64,000 nt of DNA from Solirubrobacteraceae bacterium (GCA_030447785.1 JAUJOF010000010.1:15120-79119), one strand, 5' to 3'; positions 1 through 9,224 are shown, counted from the stretch's first letter. Program-made: numbers and translations. The notes: generated by a model from the letters alone, not told the origin.

Positions 1-485
1 CCGTGTGCCTGGATCGCGGCCTGCATCCGCTGCATCTCCTCGTCGGACGGGGGTGTGTCGTCGCCCGCCGGCGGCAGGGTGCGGCTATCTGCCGGCCGGC
101 TGGTCGCTCGCAGCACTTCCTCGAAGCCGCCCGGCGTGAAGATGAACAGCATCCGACATCCCTCCGGGCCGGTCGAGTAGCGATGCGGAATGTCGCGTGG
201 CCCGAAGACGTAGTCGCCCGCTCGGGCCTCGATCGTCTGGTCGCCGACCTCGAAGGTCGCGCTGCCCTCGAGGATCCAGAAGCCCTCGTCCTCGGTGTGA
301 TGGACGTGCAACGGCCCCTTGCCGTTGGGTCGCTCGGTGATCTCGAGGATCGTCATCTGCCCGGCGGTGTCCGCCGCCGTCGCCTTGATGACCGCCAGGC
401 CGTCGAACCACCAGCGTGCCTCTCCTGCTCCACTGGGCACCGCTACGGGGTCCAGTCCCGGGCCCCGAGTCGTCTCCTGCGTCAT
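1..485 (-). CDS. Cupin-domain protein (partial, 3' end outside window)
   Basis: A reading frame runs from an ATG at 485 to the left edge without a stop (at least 161 codons). A strong ribosome site (AGGAGGAG) sits 4 bases upstream. The protein has a single cupin beta-barrel: a metal-binding motif of the type HVHHxxDExxxxLEG, followed by GDYVFGPRDIPHRY, which matches cupin motifs 1 and 2. The His/His/Glu/His ligand set looks complete. The tail is acidic and probably disordered. Small cupins of this type bind a divalent metal; the substrate cannot be told. It lies 80 bases downstream of the LuxR gene on the same strand and may be its target. Confidence 0.8.
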   Translation of the reverse strand, partial: MTQETTRGPGLDPVAVPSGAGEARWWFDGLAVIKATAADTAGQMTILEITERPNGKGPLHVHHTEDEGFWILEGSATFEVGDQTIEARAGDYVFGPRDIPHRYSTGPEGCRMLFIFTPGGFEEVLRATSRPADSRTLPPAGDDTPPSDEEMQRMQAAIQAH

Positions 486-564
486 GGCTCCTCCTGTCTT
501 GCGAGTGGTCAATGGACCACCCCAGGATCCCCCCGCCGGGCGCGCCGAGCATCGGTGGGGTTAC

Positions 565-2220
565 CTATTCGTGCACTGGTAGTTCGACGCGTTGGCGTAC
601 GGCGTAGGCGGCGGCCTCGGCGCGGCTGCGGAGCTCGAGCTTGGAGAGGATGTTGGCTACGTGGTGCTCGGCGGTCCGCCGGCTGATGTAGAGGCGCTGG
701 GCTATCTCGGGGTTTGAGCAGCCTGCCGCCAGGAGCGACAGGACCTCCGTCTCGCGCTTTGTGAGCGTCCCGTAGCGCTTCGGCCAGGCCCGGCCGGCTG
801 CCTCACCGAGCCTGCGAAGCAGGTCGGCCGCCGCGTCGGCGTCGCGCGAAGCCCCGAGGCGCTCGAACGTCGCGAGCGCCAGGCGCGCCTCGGCGACGGC
901 GCCGGCGGGAGCTTCCCGGGCAAGCGCCCTGGCGAGCTCGAGCTGCGTCCGGCCGGCCTCCAGGGGCAGCTCGAGCGCCGAGAACGCCTCCAGGGCGGCC
1001 TGCAAGTGGGAGCGGGCGCGCTCGTCGCCTTCTGCGGCGAGCACCCTTCCCGCCGCGAGCTGGGCGGCCGCGCTCGTCCGCTCGGCGCGGCCGGCCGTCG
1101 CCAGCGCGGTGAGCCGTTGGAGCGCCTCCCTCGCCGCCTCCAGTTCGCCACGAGCCAGGTGTATCGGGACGAGCAGCTCAAGCAGCGGCACGCAGCCAGG
1201 ACTGAGGGTGTCCTGCCCCTCCAGGCACAAGCGCGCTCGATCCTCCGCCAGCGCAAGGTCCCCCCGCGCCAGCGCGGTCTGGGCCAGCACCTCCCTCGCG
1301 ACCGGGCGCGACTCGTAACCCTCGAGGAAGCGCTCTGCCTCCTCGAAGCGCCCTTGACGCACCCGCAGGCTGGCAAGTCTGATGAGCGGAGCCGCGCGCA
1401 TCCCGCGATAGCCGCCCTCGAACACTCGAGCGGCGGCGAGCAGCTCCTTCTCGGCCTCCGCCCAGCGGCCGACCGCCATCAGGATCCCTCCGTAGTGAAG
1501 CCGGCACGTCGGCGTCACGAAGTCGCCCCATGCGACGAAACGTCGAGCGGCGGCGATCCATTCCTCCGCGCGTCTCACATCCGTGGCGCGCTCGCAGGCG
1601 CCCAAGAGCCTGCAGTAGATCGAGCCGATCGCGTCGATGCCGGCAACCTCGCCCCCCGCAACCGCGGCCATGGCCTCGTCGATCAACCGCATCCCCTCTT
1701 CGATGCGACCAGACACGACGTAGGCATGACCCAACACGGCCTGGGCGGCGAACTCGAGATCGCGGTCCCCGAACCGTCTGGCGATCGCGAGCGCGTCCAG
1801 CGCGTGACGCTCGCGCTCGACGGGGTCGTCGGTCCACGGAGCCCGGTCAAGCGCGAGGCGGCCATGCTCGACTGACTCCTCGACCCCCTCGAGCAGGCGC
1901 TCGGCCCACGCCATCCAGCCGTTGGCCGCAGCCCGGTTGCCGTGGACCGCGCCGTAGAGAAACGCCAGCCAGCGCGCGATCCCCGCCGCCTCCGTTCGCC
2001 TGTTCGCCGCGCGGTACGCGGCAAACGCGCGCTCCTTGAACTCGATCGCCTCCTGATAGCGGCCCAGGAAGTGGGCGGCCTGGCCCAGGCCGTCGAGAAC
2101 CTCGGCCGTCTCGCCCAGCTCGCATGCCTGCTCGAAGCACGAACGCGCCCGCTCCCAGTCGGCGGTCTCAAGCGCCTCGCGTCCCCTGCGCAAGAGGTCA
2201 TCCGCAGTGTTCGTGGCCAT
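565..2220 (-). CDS. LuxR-family regulator with TPR-like repeats
   Basis: About 551 residues. The N-terminal 470 residues are helical repeats rich in Ala, Leu and Glu with TPR-like periodicity (for example LFYGAVHGNRAAANGWMAWA near the start). The last 65 residues are a LuxR/GerE helix-turn-helix (LTKRETEVLSLLAAGCSNPEIAQRLY... then TAEHHVANILSKL). No ATPase domain precedes the repeats, so it is shorter than LAL regulators. I chose the ATG at 2220 because the preceding in-frame residues look non-coding; an ATG at 2328 is possible. It is transcribed toward the cupin gene and away from the DUF429 gene. The ligand is unknown. Confidence 0.8.
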   Translation of the reverse strand: MATNTADDLLRRGREALETADWERARSCFEQACELGETAEVLDGLGQAAHFLGRYQEAIEFKERAFAAYRAANRRTEAAGIARWLAFLYGAVHGNRAAANGWMAWAERLLEGVEESVEHGRLALDRAPWTDDPVERERHALDALAIARRFGDRDLEFAAQAVLGHAYVVSGRIEEGMRLIDEAMAAVAGGEVAGIDAIGSIYCRLLGACERATDVRRAEEWIAAARRFVAWGDFVTPTCRLHYGGILMAVGRWAEAEKELLAAARVFEGGYRGMRAAPLIRLASLRVRQGRFEEAERFLEGYESRPVAREVLAQTALARGDLALAEDRARLCLEGQDTLSPGCVPLLELLVPIHLARGELEAAREALQRLTALATAGRAERTSAAAQLAAGRVLAAEGDERARSHLQAALEAFSALELPLEAGRTQLELARALAREAPAGAVAEARLALATFERLGASRDADAAADLLRRLGEAAGRAWPKRYGTLTKRETEVLSLLAAGCSNPEIAQRLYISRRTAEHHVANILSKLELRSRAEAAAYAVRQRVELPVHE

Positions 2221-2381
2221 CCCGACAATGATCCCAACGAACTCAACAACAACGGCGCCACCCGCCTCCTGTGTCTCAAGCGTGCGGGATCGCATCGGAC
2301 GAAGCGTCCGCGGATGCAGACGCGCCACGTGAGTGTCCTACCCGCGTCGGGGGCCACGGCGACTCTGCCAGGCTTCCTGTC

Positions 2382-3143
2382 GTGGCGAGCGTGGTGGCCA
2401 TCGACTGGTCGGGGCGGGAGAAGGGCGCCGAGGAGGCCATCTGGCTCGCCCACGTGGCCGAGGGGGAGCTCAGGCGCCTGGAGAACGGCTGGACGCGCGG
2501 CGGGGTTGTCGACGAGGCGCTGGCCATCGCGCGTGAGCATGGGGACACGACGATCGGGCTGGACTTCGCCTTCTCCTTCCCGCGCTGGTATGTCGACGAG
2601 CGGGGATGGGGCTCGGGGCGCGAGGTGTGGGAAGCCATGCGAGAGGAGGCCGAGACGCTCCTGCGCGGCTGCGAGCCGCCGTTCTGGGGGCGAAGCACGC
2701 CGCGGCCGGCGGGCGTGGAGATGTTGCGCGAGACCGAGAAGCCGCTTGGAGCCAAGAGCGTCTTTCAGATCGGCGGTGCCGGCGCGGTGGGCACCGGCTC
2801 GCTGCGGGGAATGCAGCACCTGGCCACGCTGGCGGGCGAGGGCTGCTCGATTTGGCCCTTCGATCCGCCCGGGGGCCCTCGGGTGGTGGAGATCTACCCG
2901 CGGCTGCTGACCGGCACGGTGAACAAGAGCCGCCACCGCGCCCGGGTGGCCTATCTGCGTGAGCACTTCGGCCAGCTTGCCGACCGATGGCGTGAGCGGG
3001 CCGCCGGATCGGAGGACGCCTTCGATGCCGCGATCTCCGCGCTGCGCATGGCTTCGCACGCCGACGAGCTGGCCCGTCTGGAGCGGGCGCCGGTGGGCAG
3101 CGCCGGACGTCTCGAAGGGGAGATCTGGCGACCGGTCGCCTGA
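2382..3143 (+). CDS. DUF429 family protein (RNase H-like fold)
   Basis: About 253 residues. The start VVAIDWSG resembles the first acidic strand of the RNase H-like fold seen in DUF429 proteins. A second acidic patch follows in GLDFAFSFPRWY, and the family-typical segment is VEIYPRLLTG. The C-terminal helix is GSEDAFDAAISALRM. Function is not known; a nuclease role has been suggested for this fold. The start is uncertain: GTG codons at 2382, 2391 and 2394 all precede AIDWSG. A fragment of a second copy, 93 % identical over 75 bases of the 3' part, lies at 23047-23121. Confidence 0.75.
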   Translation: MASVVAIDWSGREKGAEEAIWLAHVAEGELRRLENGWTRGGVVDEALAIAREHGDTTIGLDFAFSFPRWYVDERGWGSGREVWEAMREEAETLLRGCEPPFWGRSTPRPAGVEMLRETEKPLGAKSVFQIGGAGAVGTGSLRGMQHLATLAGEGCSIWPFDPPGGPRVVEIYPRLLTGTVNKSRHRARVAYLREHFGQLADRWRERAAGSEDAFDAAISALRMASHADELARLERAPVGSAGRLEGEIWRPVA

Positions 3144-3351
3144 CCGGCGGTCAGCTTCGGCGTCCCGTAAGAGCTTCTGGCAGGCGACTCAAACCGTCGG
3201 CGCCATGACGTAAGGGTTGGCGGCTTACCCTCGGGCCGTTGAGCGACAGGCGCAAATGGTGCACGCCCACGATGATCGCTGCGCGCGGGCCGTCAGCGTC
3301 GCCCCCTGCGTGAATTGTCACAGGGCGATCCATGAGGCAAGAGCATCGCCC

Positions 3352-3369
3352 CACAGTGCGGACAATGTG
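3352..3369. promoter_or_regulatory. Inverted repeat upstream of toxin-antitoxin operon
   Basis: CACAGTG and CAATGTG form 7-base arms (6 of 7 paired) with a 4-base spacer, 14 bases upstream of the antitoxin ATG. Antitoxins with a ribbon-helix-helix domain commonly repress their own promoter through such a site. The role is inferred from position only. Confidence 0.35.
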
Positions 3370-3382
3370 CGACGATGCTGAC

Positions 3383-3772
3383 ATGTCCGTGAACGTGTCG
3401 GTTCGCCTTGACGACACTCTGGCCGAGCGGTTGCGGCTGCGCGCGCGGGCCGCGGGGGAGAGCCTGTCGGACCGGCTTCGCCGGTATGCCGAAGAGGGCG
3501 CGCGCCGCGACGAGCACCCGCTGGTGACCTTTCGCGACGGGCCCACGGGCCGGCGCGCCGGATTGATCGGGGGCCCCGACGTGTGGGAGGTCGCGATGTG
3601 GGTCGAGGACCTGGCCGCAGAGCCCGACCCGGTGGCCACGCTGGCCGACGATGGGTCGCTGACCCGGCCCCAGATCGAGGCGGCGCTGGGCTACCGCGCC
3701 GACTACCCCGAGGAGATAGCTGCGCGCATCGAGCTTCACCGTCGCGAGACGGCCGCGGCCGACGCGCGGTGA
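3383..3772 (+). CDS. Antitoxin: ribbon-helix-helix plus DUF433-like domain
   Basis: 129 residues. The N-terminus (MSVNVSVRLDDTLAERLRLR) is a ribbon-helix-helix DNA-binding segment. The C-terminal half (about residues 60-125) has the DUF433 pattern: a GGP...W segment and LTRPQIEAALGYRADYPEEI. DUF433 proteins are usual partners of PIN-like DUF5615 toxins, which is what follows. I chose the ATG at 3383 because the RHH domain begins there; an upstream ATG at 3332 would add a non-conserved leader. The stop TGA overlaps the toxin GTG. Confidence 0.8.
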   Translation: MSVNVSVRLDDTLAERLRLRARAAGESLSDRLRRYAEEGARRDEHPLVTFRDGPTGRRAGLIGGPDVWEVAMWVEDLAAEPDPVATLADDGSLTRPQIEAALGYRADYPEEIAARIELHRRETAAADAR

Positions 3773-4128
3773 GGCTGGCGCTCGACGAGATGTATCCGCC
3801 TGGGCTGGCGCAGGAGTTGCGCGCGGGCGGCCTCGATGTGCTCACCGTGGCCGAGCTCGGGCTCGCCGGGAGATCCGATCCGGACGTGTTTGCCGCGGCC
3901 GTCGCGCAGAGGCGAGTGCTGCTGACCGAGAACGTGGGCGATTTCGCCCGCATCTCAGCCGACCACCTCACGCGAGGTGGCCATCACCCCGGCGTGCTGA
4001 TCGCGCTGTCGTCGCGCTTCTCACGCCGTCCGGCGGGGCGCCCCACGCTCGTCGCCGCGCTGCTCGCCGCGGGCGGCGAGCCGCTCGACGATCGCGTCGT
4101 GTACCTGCGACGCGGGCAAGGCGCCTGA
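3769..4128 (+). CDS. PIN-like toxin, DUF5615 family
   Basis: 119 residues starting at a GTG that overlaps the antitoxin stop (GTGA), which implies translational coupling. The sequence has the DUF5615 layout: an N-terminal acidic LALDEMYPPGLAQEL segment, GLDVLTVAELGLAG, then RVLLTENVGDFARI, with acidic residues placed as in PIN-like nucleases. It is the likely ribonuclease toxin of the pair. The C-terminus is basic. No frame damage is seen. Confidence 0.8.
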   Translation: MRLALDEMYPPGLAQELRAGGLDVLTVAELGLAGRSDPDVFAAAVAQRRVLLTENVGDFARISADHLTRGGHHPGVLIALSSRFSRRPAGRPTLVAALLAAGGEPLDDRVVYLRRGQGA

Positions 4129-4326
4129 CGCACGGTCGTGCTCGTGGTCGGTCGGCGCCACCGCGTGCGCCCAGCGGCAGTGGTTCGCGCGGCGGGTAGA
4201 CCTGTGTGACCGAAGGTGTCCGGACGCCTACTGTGCGAGGCGCTCGAGCGCCTTCTGGTTCTCCTCGAGGTGCCGGCGGAGCCGGGCCTGGAAGTCGCCG
4301 GGGGGTCGCGTCGGCGGTTCAGGCGC

Positions 4327-5409
4327 TCAGCGCTCGAAGGTCACGAACGCGCGCTGGAGCTCGCAGGCGGCGTTGGGATCGGGCGGGTCTTGGCCCTGGC
4401 AGGCGTTGACGTTGTCAACGCCGTAGCCGGGGGCGGCCTTGACCCACCACACGCTGTCGAGGACGAAGGCCGCGGAGGCAAGCCACTTGGGTGCGTCGGC
4501 GTAGGTCGGCTGGGAGACGGTGATGCGCGAGCGCCAGAAGCGCCAGTTGGCCGGCCCACAGCCGCCGATGTCGGCGGCGCACTGCTCGGTCCACCCCACG
4601 CGCCCGGCGTGGAACTGCGGGGAGCGCAGGATGCGCTGGGTCAGCCCGGAGCGCCGCTGGGCGACCAGGCGGCTGCCCGACCCCAGCGTGGTCACGCGCA
4701 TCTGGTTGGTGCCGCCGTCAGAGGGGCCGGCGAAGCGCCGGGTGAGGGCCAGGCGGCGGCCGTAGAGGTCAAGGCCCGTCAGGCTGATGTGCTCGATGCC
4801 GCGGGTGGAGCCCTGCGACTGGCGCCGGGAGCGCTCACGGCCCTCCAGCGAGTGGGTGTATAGCCGCGGGGTGCGCCACAGCCGCGCGTCGCCCCACTGC
4901 CTGTCGGTGTAGGTGCCGTAGGAGCGGGCGAAGGCCACCGTGCCCTTCCAGATGGACGGCAGGTACTCGTCGGCCGTCGGGCTGGACAGGTTGGTCAGCT
5001 TGCGCTCGGTGTCGCGGGCGAAGTCATAGGCATAGATGTCACAGCCCCCGGCGTTGTTGGGCCACAGCTTCTGGCCGTAGTAGTCGCCGTCGGGCTCGAC
5101 GCGACAGCGCGAGTACACGGCCAGGGGCTGCCGGTCGGGGCCCGGCCCCACGTCGACGTCGAAGGCGATCTTGCGCGGGGCGACCGGCAGGACGCGCGGG
5201 GGCGCGTCGGGCTGGGCGACGTCGGCGGCGACGAGCCGGTAGGTGTCGCTGGACGGGTCAAAGCGCGACCACACGACCGTCTGGCCGTAGGCGGCAACCG
5301 TGGCCTGCTTGGCCAGGCGCTCGACGGTGCCCGGCGAGGACACGGCCCCGTGGGCCGGCGCGGCCACCAGCAGGGCACCGAGCACGGCTGTGGTGACAAG
5401 GTGGCGCAT
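4327..5409 (-). CDS. Secreted protein, probable beta-propeller
   Basis: 360 residues. The ATG at 5409 opens a Sec signal peptide (MRHLVTTAVLGALLVAAPAHGA, cleavage near AHG-A). The mature part has repeated short beta motifs with aromatic and Asp residues (YDFARDTERKLTN, LDLYGRRLALTRRF), suggestive of a TolB/WD40-like propeller, and four to six cysteines probably forming disulfides (GGCDIYAY, CAADIGGCGP, NACQGQ). Function unknown. Oddly, the frame stays coding-like after the TGA stop for another 32 codons with a helical end (HLEENQKALERLAQ) to a TAG at 4231, so the stop may be recent or leaky. Confidence 0.65.
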   Translation of the reverse strand: MRHLVTTAVLGALLVAAPAHGAVSSPGTVERLAKQATVAAYGQTVVWSRFDPSSDTYRLVAADVAQPDAPPRVLPVAPRKIAFDVDVGPGPDRQPLAVYSRCRVEPDGDYYGQKLWPNNAGGCDIYAYDFARDTERKLTNLSSPTADEYLPSIWKGTVAFARSYGTYTDRQWGDARLWRTPRLYTHSLEGRERSRRQSQGSTRGIEHISLTGLDLYGRRLALTRRFAGPSDGGTNQMRVTTLGSGSRLVAQRRSGLTQRILRSPQFHAGRVGWTEQCAADIGGCGPANWRFWRSRITVSQPTYADAPKWLASAAFVLDSVWWVKAAPGYGVDNVNACQGQDPPDPNAACELQRAFVTFER

Positions 5410-5701
5410 GAGGCAAAGATAGGCCCGGCACACCGCCATTACGGCCACACCCAGGGCTACATCCGCGCCCCCCTCCTCCTTGATACGTGGGCTCCACCGA
5501 GAAGCCACAAGCTCGACCGCCCCAGTGGGCGGTGGCCCTGTCCAGCGTTGCGCTCGGGTGGCAGTGCAGGTCCCGGCGGCCAGAGCGCGTCAGCCGTCGC
5601 AAACGACCGTCCCGATCACCCTCGGATCGGTGTTCTCGGTCGTGCGCGCAGGTTGTGGATCTCGACGCAGGCTCGGGTGACGCGCTACGACCCGGGCTGG
5701 A

Positions 5702-5929
5702 TCACCGTCCAGCGGTGCTGGCCCGCGGGCGCGCGCCGTGCTCCGCGTGGCGGCGGCGCGCCGCGGTGAGCCGCTCGGCCGTCTGGTCGGCCGAGCGCTG
5801 CAGGTCTCGCATCCGCACCGGGCTCGTCTCGCGCCCAGTCTGCGCCTTTGCGCGATACAGCGCGAGCCGGTCCCGCGCGTGGCGGGCCTCGGCCGTGAGG
5901 CGCTCGAGTTCGGCGGCGCGGTCGTCCAT
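5702..5929 (-). CDS. Small coiled-coil protein
   Basis: 75 residues, very rich in Arg, Ala and Glu, with a heptad-like pattern (AAELERLTAEARHARDRLAL; LQRSADQTAERLTAARRRHA). A coiled coil or helical hairpin is likely. No family recognised. It starts at an ATG at 5929 in an otherwise empty stretch and has the codon usage of its neighbours, which is why I keep it; the evidence remains modest. Confidence 0.45.
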   Translation of the reverse strand: MDDRAAELERLTAEARHARDRLALYRAKAQTGRETSPVRMRDLQRSADQTAERLTAARRRHAEHGARPRASTAGR

Positions 5930-6098
5930 GGCCCAAACGGTAGCGCCCAGCCACTGCCACTTGGGGCCAGCAATCCCCCTTCGCCCTGCGCGAACTGCGT
6001 CGTGGTCCGAGGGCGATCGTGGCGTCCCCCTGGAGCGCGGCTGGCGCCCGAACCGACGCGAAATCCCCGCTCGATCGCTGTTCGCGGGACAACCGGTC

Positions 6099-6658
6099 TC
6101 AGCTCAAGGCTCGGTAGCGGAGGTGGACCATGCCTCCGTCGAATCGGCGTTCTGCCAGCAATTCGAGATCCAGGCGTAGACCGTCTGGAAGCGACTGCTT
6201 GCCGCCTCCCACAATGGTGGGCGCGACGAACAGGTGGCATTCGTCGACCAACCCGGCCCGGAATGCCTGGGCGGCGAGGTCGGGACCGCCCACCATGAGG
6301 TCCCTCTCTCCCGAAGCTTTCATGCGCCGGACGGCGCCCGGATCGAAGTCTCGCTCGATCCGCGTCCTCCGAGTCGACGGTCTCTCGAGTGTCGTGGAGT
6401 ACACGATCTTCTCGGCCGCCTGCCAGGTCTGAGCGAAGTCCCCATGAGCTGCGAGCGGGCGGCGAGGGCGGCGTCGGTCTCCCAGCCGGCCATCGTCTCG
6501 TACATCCGCCGCCCGTAGAGATAGGTGCCAACCGAGCGCTCGAGGTCGTTGATGAAAGCGTGCACCTCGTCGTCTGGCTCCGCCCAGTCGAACTTGCCCT
6601 CCTCGTCGGCTATGTAGCCGTCGAGAGAGGTGATCGCCGTGTAGATCAGCTTGGCCAT
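6099..6658 (-). pseudogene. RibD C-terminal/dihydrofolate reductase-like protein, frameshifted
   Basis: The reading begins at an ATG at 6658 (MAKLIYTAITSLDGYIAD, the classic start of this family) and runs to about 6440. It then continues one frame over with DFAQTWQAAEKIVYSTTLE, KASGERDLMVGGPDLAAQAF and CHLFVAPTIVGGGK to a stop at 6099. The two parts together give a full 186-residue domain with the NADPH-binding GGxxL-type and PxxxGGG segments. One base has been lost at the run of four C (+ strand) at 6440-6443. Either a recent mutation or a consensus error; the rest of the gene is undamaged. Confidence 0.8.
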
Positions 6659-6780
6659 CTGGTGCGCTCAGCCCTAAGGATCAAGCTCCGCACCCGCCGC
6701 CCCGGCGTGGGCGATCACCCGGCGTCTCGATACTCGTCGTGTGACCGGTGCACAGCCTCCTGACGGGGTAGGCGCGCGCC

Positions 6781-8082
6781 GTGGAAGGCGACGTGCTGGT
6801 CATCGCCCTCGCCGTCCTGGGCTTCGGGCTCCTGGCCGGAAGGCTGGAGGGCTCGCCGGTCACCATGCCGATGGTCTTCACGGCGTTCGGGCTCATCCTC
6901 GCCCCGGGAGCCCTCGGCGTCGTGGATCTCGACGTCAGCAGCGAGGGAGTGGGGGTGCTGGCCGAGGTGACGCTCGCGCTCGTGCTCTTCACCGACGCGT
7001 CGCGCATCGACCTCGGGGCCGTGGCGCGTCACCACGCCCTCGCCCAACGCCTCCTCCTCGTGGCCCTGCCGCTGGCCATGCTCATCGGGGTGGGCGCCGG
7101 GCTGGTGCTGTTTCCCGACCTGCCCGTCGCCGCCGTCGCCCTCCTCGCGGCCACCCTGGCGCCCACCGACGCGGCGCTCGGACAGGCGTTTCTCACCAAC
7201 AAGTCGGTGCCGGGGCGCATCCGCCAGACCCTCAACGTCGAGAGCGGGCTCAACGACGGGCTGGCCCTGCCCTTCATCATCGTGCTGATCGACGTCGCGC
7301 GCGAGCAGTACGACTCCGTGCTGGGCTACGTCGGGCTGTTCGCCACCCAGGTGGGCGTCGGTACGGCGGTCGGCGTGGCGACGGGGGCAGTGGGCGGTCG
7401 TCTGCTGGCGCGCGCGGCGGCGGGCGGCCTGACGACCGACACCACGCAGCGCCTGGCCACCGTCGCCATCGCCGCGATCGCCTTCACGGGCAGCGAGCTT
7501 GTGGGGGGCAACGGCTTCGTCGCGGCCTTCACCGCGGGGCTCGCCATGGGAACGACGGCACGCTCGCTGATGCCCGGCACGGCCGCCTTCGCGGAGACCG
7601 AGGGGCAGCTGCTCGCGCTCCTGACCTTCCTGCTGTTCGGGACCATCATCGTGGTCGACGTGCTGGACGACGTGAGCTGGCAGGTGCTCGCCTACGCCCT
7701 GACCAGCCTGCTGGTGGTGCGTCCTGCCGCCGTGGCGCTGTCGCTGCTGGGCAGCGGGGTCTCGGGTCGCACCGTCGCGTTCGTCGGCTGGGCGGGCCCC
7801 CGGGGACTGGCCTCCATCGTCTACGCCGTGCTCATCGCCGAGAGCGCCGGCGTACCCGGTCGCGAGGTCATCTTCTCGGTGGCGGCTTGGACGATCCTGC
7901 TCAGCGTGTACCTGCATGGCCTATCCGCGGGGCCCCTCAGCGTGCGCTACGGCGCCGCGCTGGCGAGGGACGCGGATCGGACCGAGCACCGGAAGGTCCC
8001 CGAGCTGCCGGTGCGCCTGCCGCCCCGTCGTGGAGGTGCGGACGGCGGCGGCGATCCCGGTGCGGCCCGTGGGCGTCGATGA
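6781..8082 (+). CDS. Cation:proton antiporter (CPA1/NhaP type)
   Basis: 433 residues with about 12 hydrophobic segments. Signature stretches are LAPTDAALGQAFLTN and ESGLNDGLALPF; the latter holds the Asn-Asp pair that binds the transported cation in CPA1 antiporters. It would exchange Na+ or K+ for H+ across the membrane. The last 45 residues are a charged cytoplasmic tail that ends in a Gly/Arg-rich stretch. The start is a GTG at 6781. It stands alone, divergent from the frameshifted reductase. Confidence 0.85.
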   Translation: MEGDVLVIALAVLGFGLLAGRLEGSPVTMPMVFTAFGLILAPGALGVVDLDVSSEGVGVLAEVTLALVLFTDASRIDLGAVARHHALAQRLLLVALPLAMLIGVGAGLVLFPDLPVAAVALLAATLAPTDAALGQAFLTNKSVPGRIRQTLNVESGLNDGLALPFIIVLIDVAREQYDSVLGYVGLFATQVGVGTAVGVATGAVGGRLLARAAAGGLTTDTTQRLATVAIAAIAFTGSELVGGNGFVAAFTAGLAMGTTARSLMPGTAAFAETEGQLLALLTFLLFGTIIVVDVLDDVSWQVLAYALTSLLVVRPAAVALSLLGSGVSGRTVAFVGWAGPRGLASIVYAVLIAESAGVPGREVIFSVAAWTILLSVYLHGLSAGPLSVRYGAALARDADRTEHRKVPELPVRLPPRRGGADGGGDPGAARGRR

Positions 8083-8115
8083 CCCGGCTTGCCGTGGAGC
8101 GGGCCGGGCTACCTT

Positions 8116-8679
8116 GTGGCGGTGACCGGCCAACCGCTCGGCGCCGTGGCGATCCTCGGTCTCCCCGGGGTCGGGAAGACGACGCTGGCCAAGGGCTTGG
8201 CGCAGCGCTGCGGGGCCAGGCTGGTCTCGCGCGACGAGATCCGCCTGGCCATGTTCGGTCCCTGCAGCTCGACGGACGGCGAGAAGCAAGCCGCGTTCGC
8301 TGCGCTGATCGGCGCCGTGACGACGAACTGTGCCCTCGGCCACCTCTCGATCGTGGAGGGCATGCCGTTCTCTCGCTACGGGGAGTACGAGGCGGTCGCG
8401 GCGGCCGCCGCGGCGCAGGGCCACGTGGCGCTGCCCGTCCTTCTGAAGATCGACCCGGCCGTCGCCTCGCAGCGGATCGCCGCACAACGTCCCTCGGCGC
8501 ATGCGGTCCCCCACGACCGCGATCCTGCCCTGCCCTACACCGTGGATCGGCGGTTCCGCGAGCCTCCACCCTCGACGCTGCAGCTGGACGCCCGCCGCGA
8601 TCCCGAGGAGCTGGTCAACGCCGTCGCCGAGCGCGTCGCCGCCTGCCCGCCCCGGCGGCGTGGAACTCGCGGTCCATGA
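8116..8679 (+). CDS. Small P-loop kinase-like ATPase
   Basis: About 187 residues. Walker A is GLPGVGKTTLAKGLAQ near the N-terminus, followed by LVSRDEIRLAMFG, the 'SRD-R' segment of AAA_33/zeta-toxin-like kinases that act on small molecules. A later Arg-rich lid (SQRIAAQRPS) and LDARRDPEELV complete the fold. The substrate is unknown. Starts at TTG 8089, GTG 8116 and GTG 8122 are all possible. It follows the antiporter by 33 bases and may share its transcript. Confidence 0.65.
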   Translation: MAVTGQPLGAVAILGLPGVGKTTLAKGLAQRCGARLVSRDEIRLAMFGPCSSTDGEKQAAFAALIGAVTTNCALGHLSIVEGMPFSRYGEYEAVAAAAAAQGHVALPVLLKIDPAVASQRIAAQRPSAHAVPHDRDPALPYTVDRRFREPPPSTLQLDARRDPEELVNAVAERVAACPPRRRGTRGP

Positions 8680-8787
8680 GCGCCCTGCCGCGCCCCGTGC
8701 CTACAGCTCGCGACCCTTCCTCCGAGGCCGCGTCGCCAACGCGAGCGACAGCGAGTCCGTCGTCGCGCAGGGCGGTCCTGGCTGCTC

Positions 8788-9150
8788 TCAAAGTGTGTCG
8801 GTCGAGCTCTTACTGTGGAAGTCGAGGACCTGCTCTGGCGGGGGGAAGCCGTCCTCGAGGGCGACGCCGTGCACGTGGCGGACGTGCTCGCGGAACCAGC
8901 GGTCGAAGGATTCCTCGGAGGTGGCCATGCCCGTCAGCGCTGCTTGGAGGTCGGTGGCCTCGATGAAGACCACCGACACGTCGCCGCCGGGCGTCTCCTG
9001 GATCCACACCGCTTCCCTCGTGATGCCGAGACGCTCGCGCGAGGAGCTGTGGTCGGTGGCGCGCTCGCCGGTCGAGAACGACCGGAGCGCCGTGCGCGCG
9101 GCCTCGGCCTTGCCGGGGAGCAGGGGAACGACGAATGCGAGGGCTGTCAT
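8788..9150 (-). CDS. Conserved hypothetical protein (dimeric alpha-beta-barrel-like)
   Basis: 120 residues from an ATG at 9150 preceded by GGAG at a good distance. The pattern FVVPLLPGKAEAARTALRSF, VWIQETPGGDVSVVFIEATD and SFDRWFREHVRHVHG resembles the small ferredoxin-like proteins in which a strand carries a 'PGK' turn (DUF6176-like). I cannot assign a function. It lies 74 bases downstream of the glycosyltransferase gene on the same strand. Confidence 0.6.
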   Translation of the reverse strand: MTALAFVVPLLPGKAEAARTALRSFSTGERATDHSSSRERLGITREAVWIQETPGGDVSVVFIEATDLQAALTGMATSEESFDRWFREHVRHVHGVALEDGFPPPEQVLDFHSKSSTDTL

Positions 9151-9224
9151 GAGTTGCTCCTTCGTCTGAGCGGGCGATGGACCCGCGGGTTGTCGGGTGT
9201 GCGGTTCGTTTGCGGCGCCCGGTC

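Noticed and set aside
1006-1875. Open frame opposite the LuxR gene
   Set aside because: It lies antisense to a clearly coding frame and has no recognisable motif.
4238-4253. Perfect 16-base palindrome AGGCGCTCGAGCGCCT as a terminator
   Set aside because: It has no loop or T-run and falls in Leu-Glu-Arg-Leu codons of the coding-like tail, where alternating codons create symmetry.
4327-4329. In-frame TGA of the propeller gene as a second selenocysteine codon
   Set aside because: No redox-type context, no Cys in the family position, and no hairpin at the SECIS distance.
5590-6531. Long open frames on the minus strand and similar frames throughout
   Set aside because: Arg/Pro/Gly-rich products without family features; typical antisense or out-of-frame openness of high-GC DNA.
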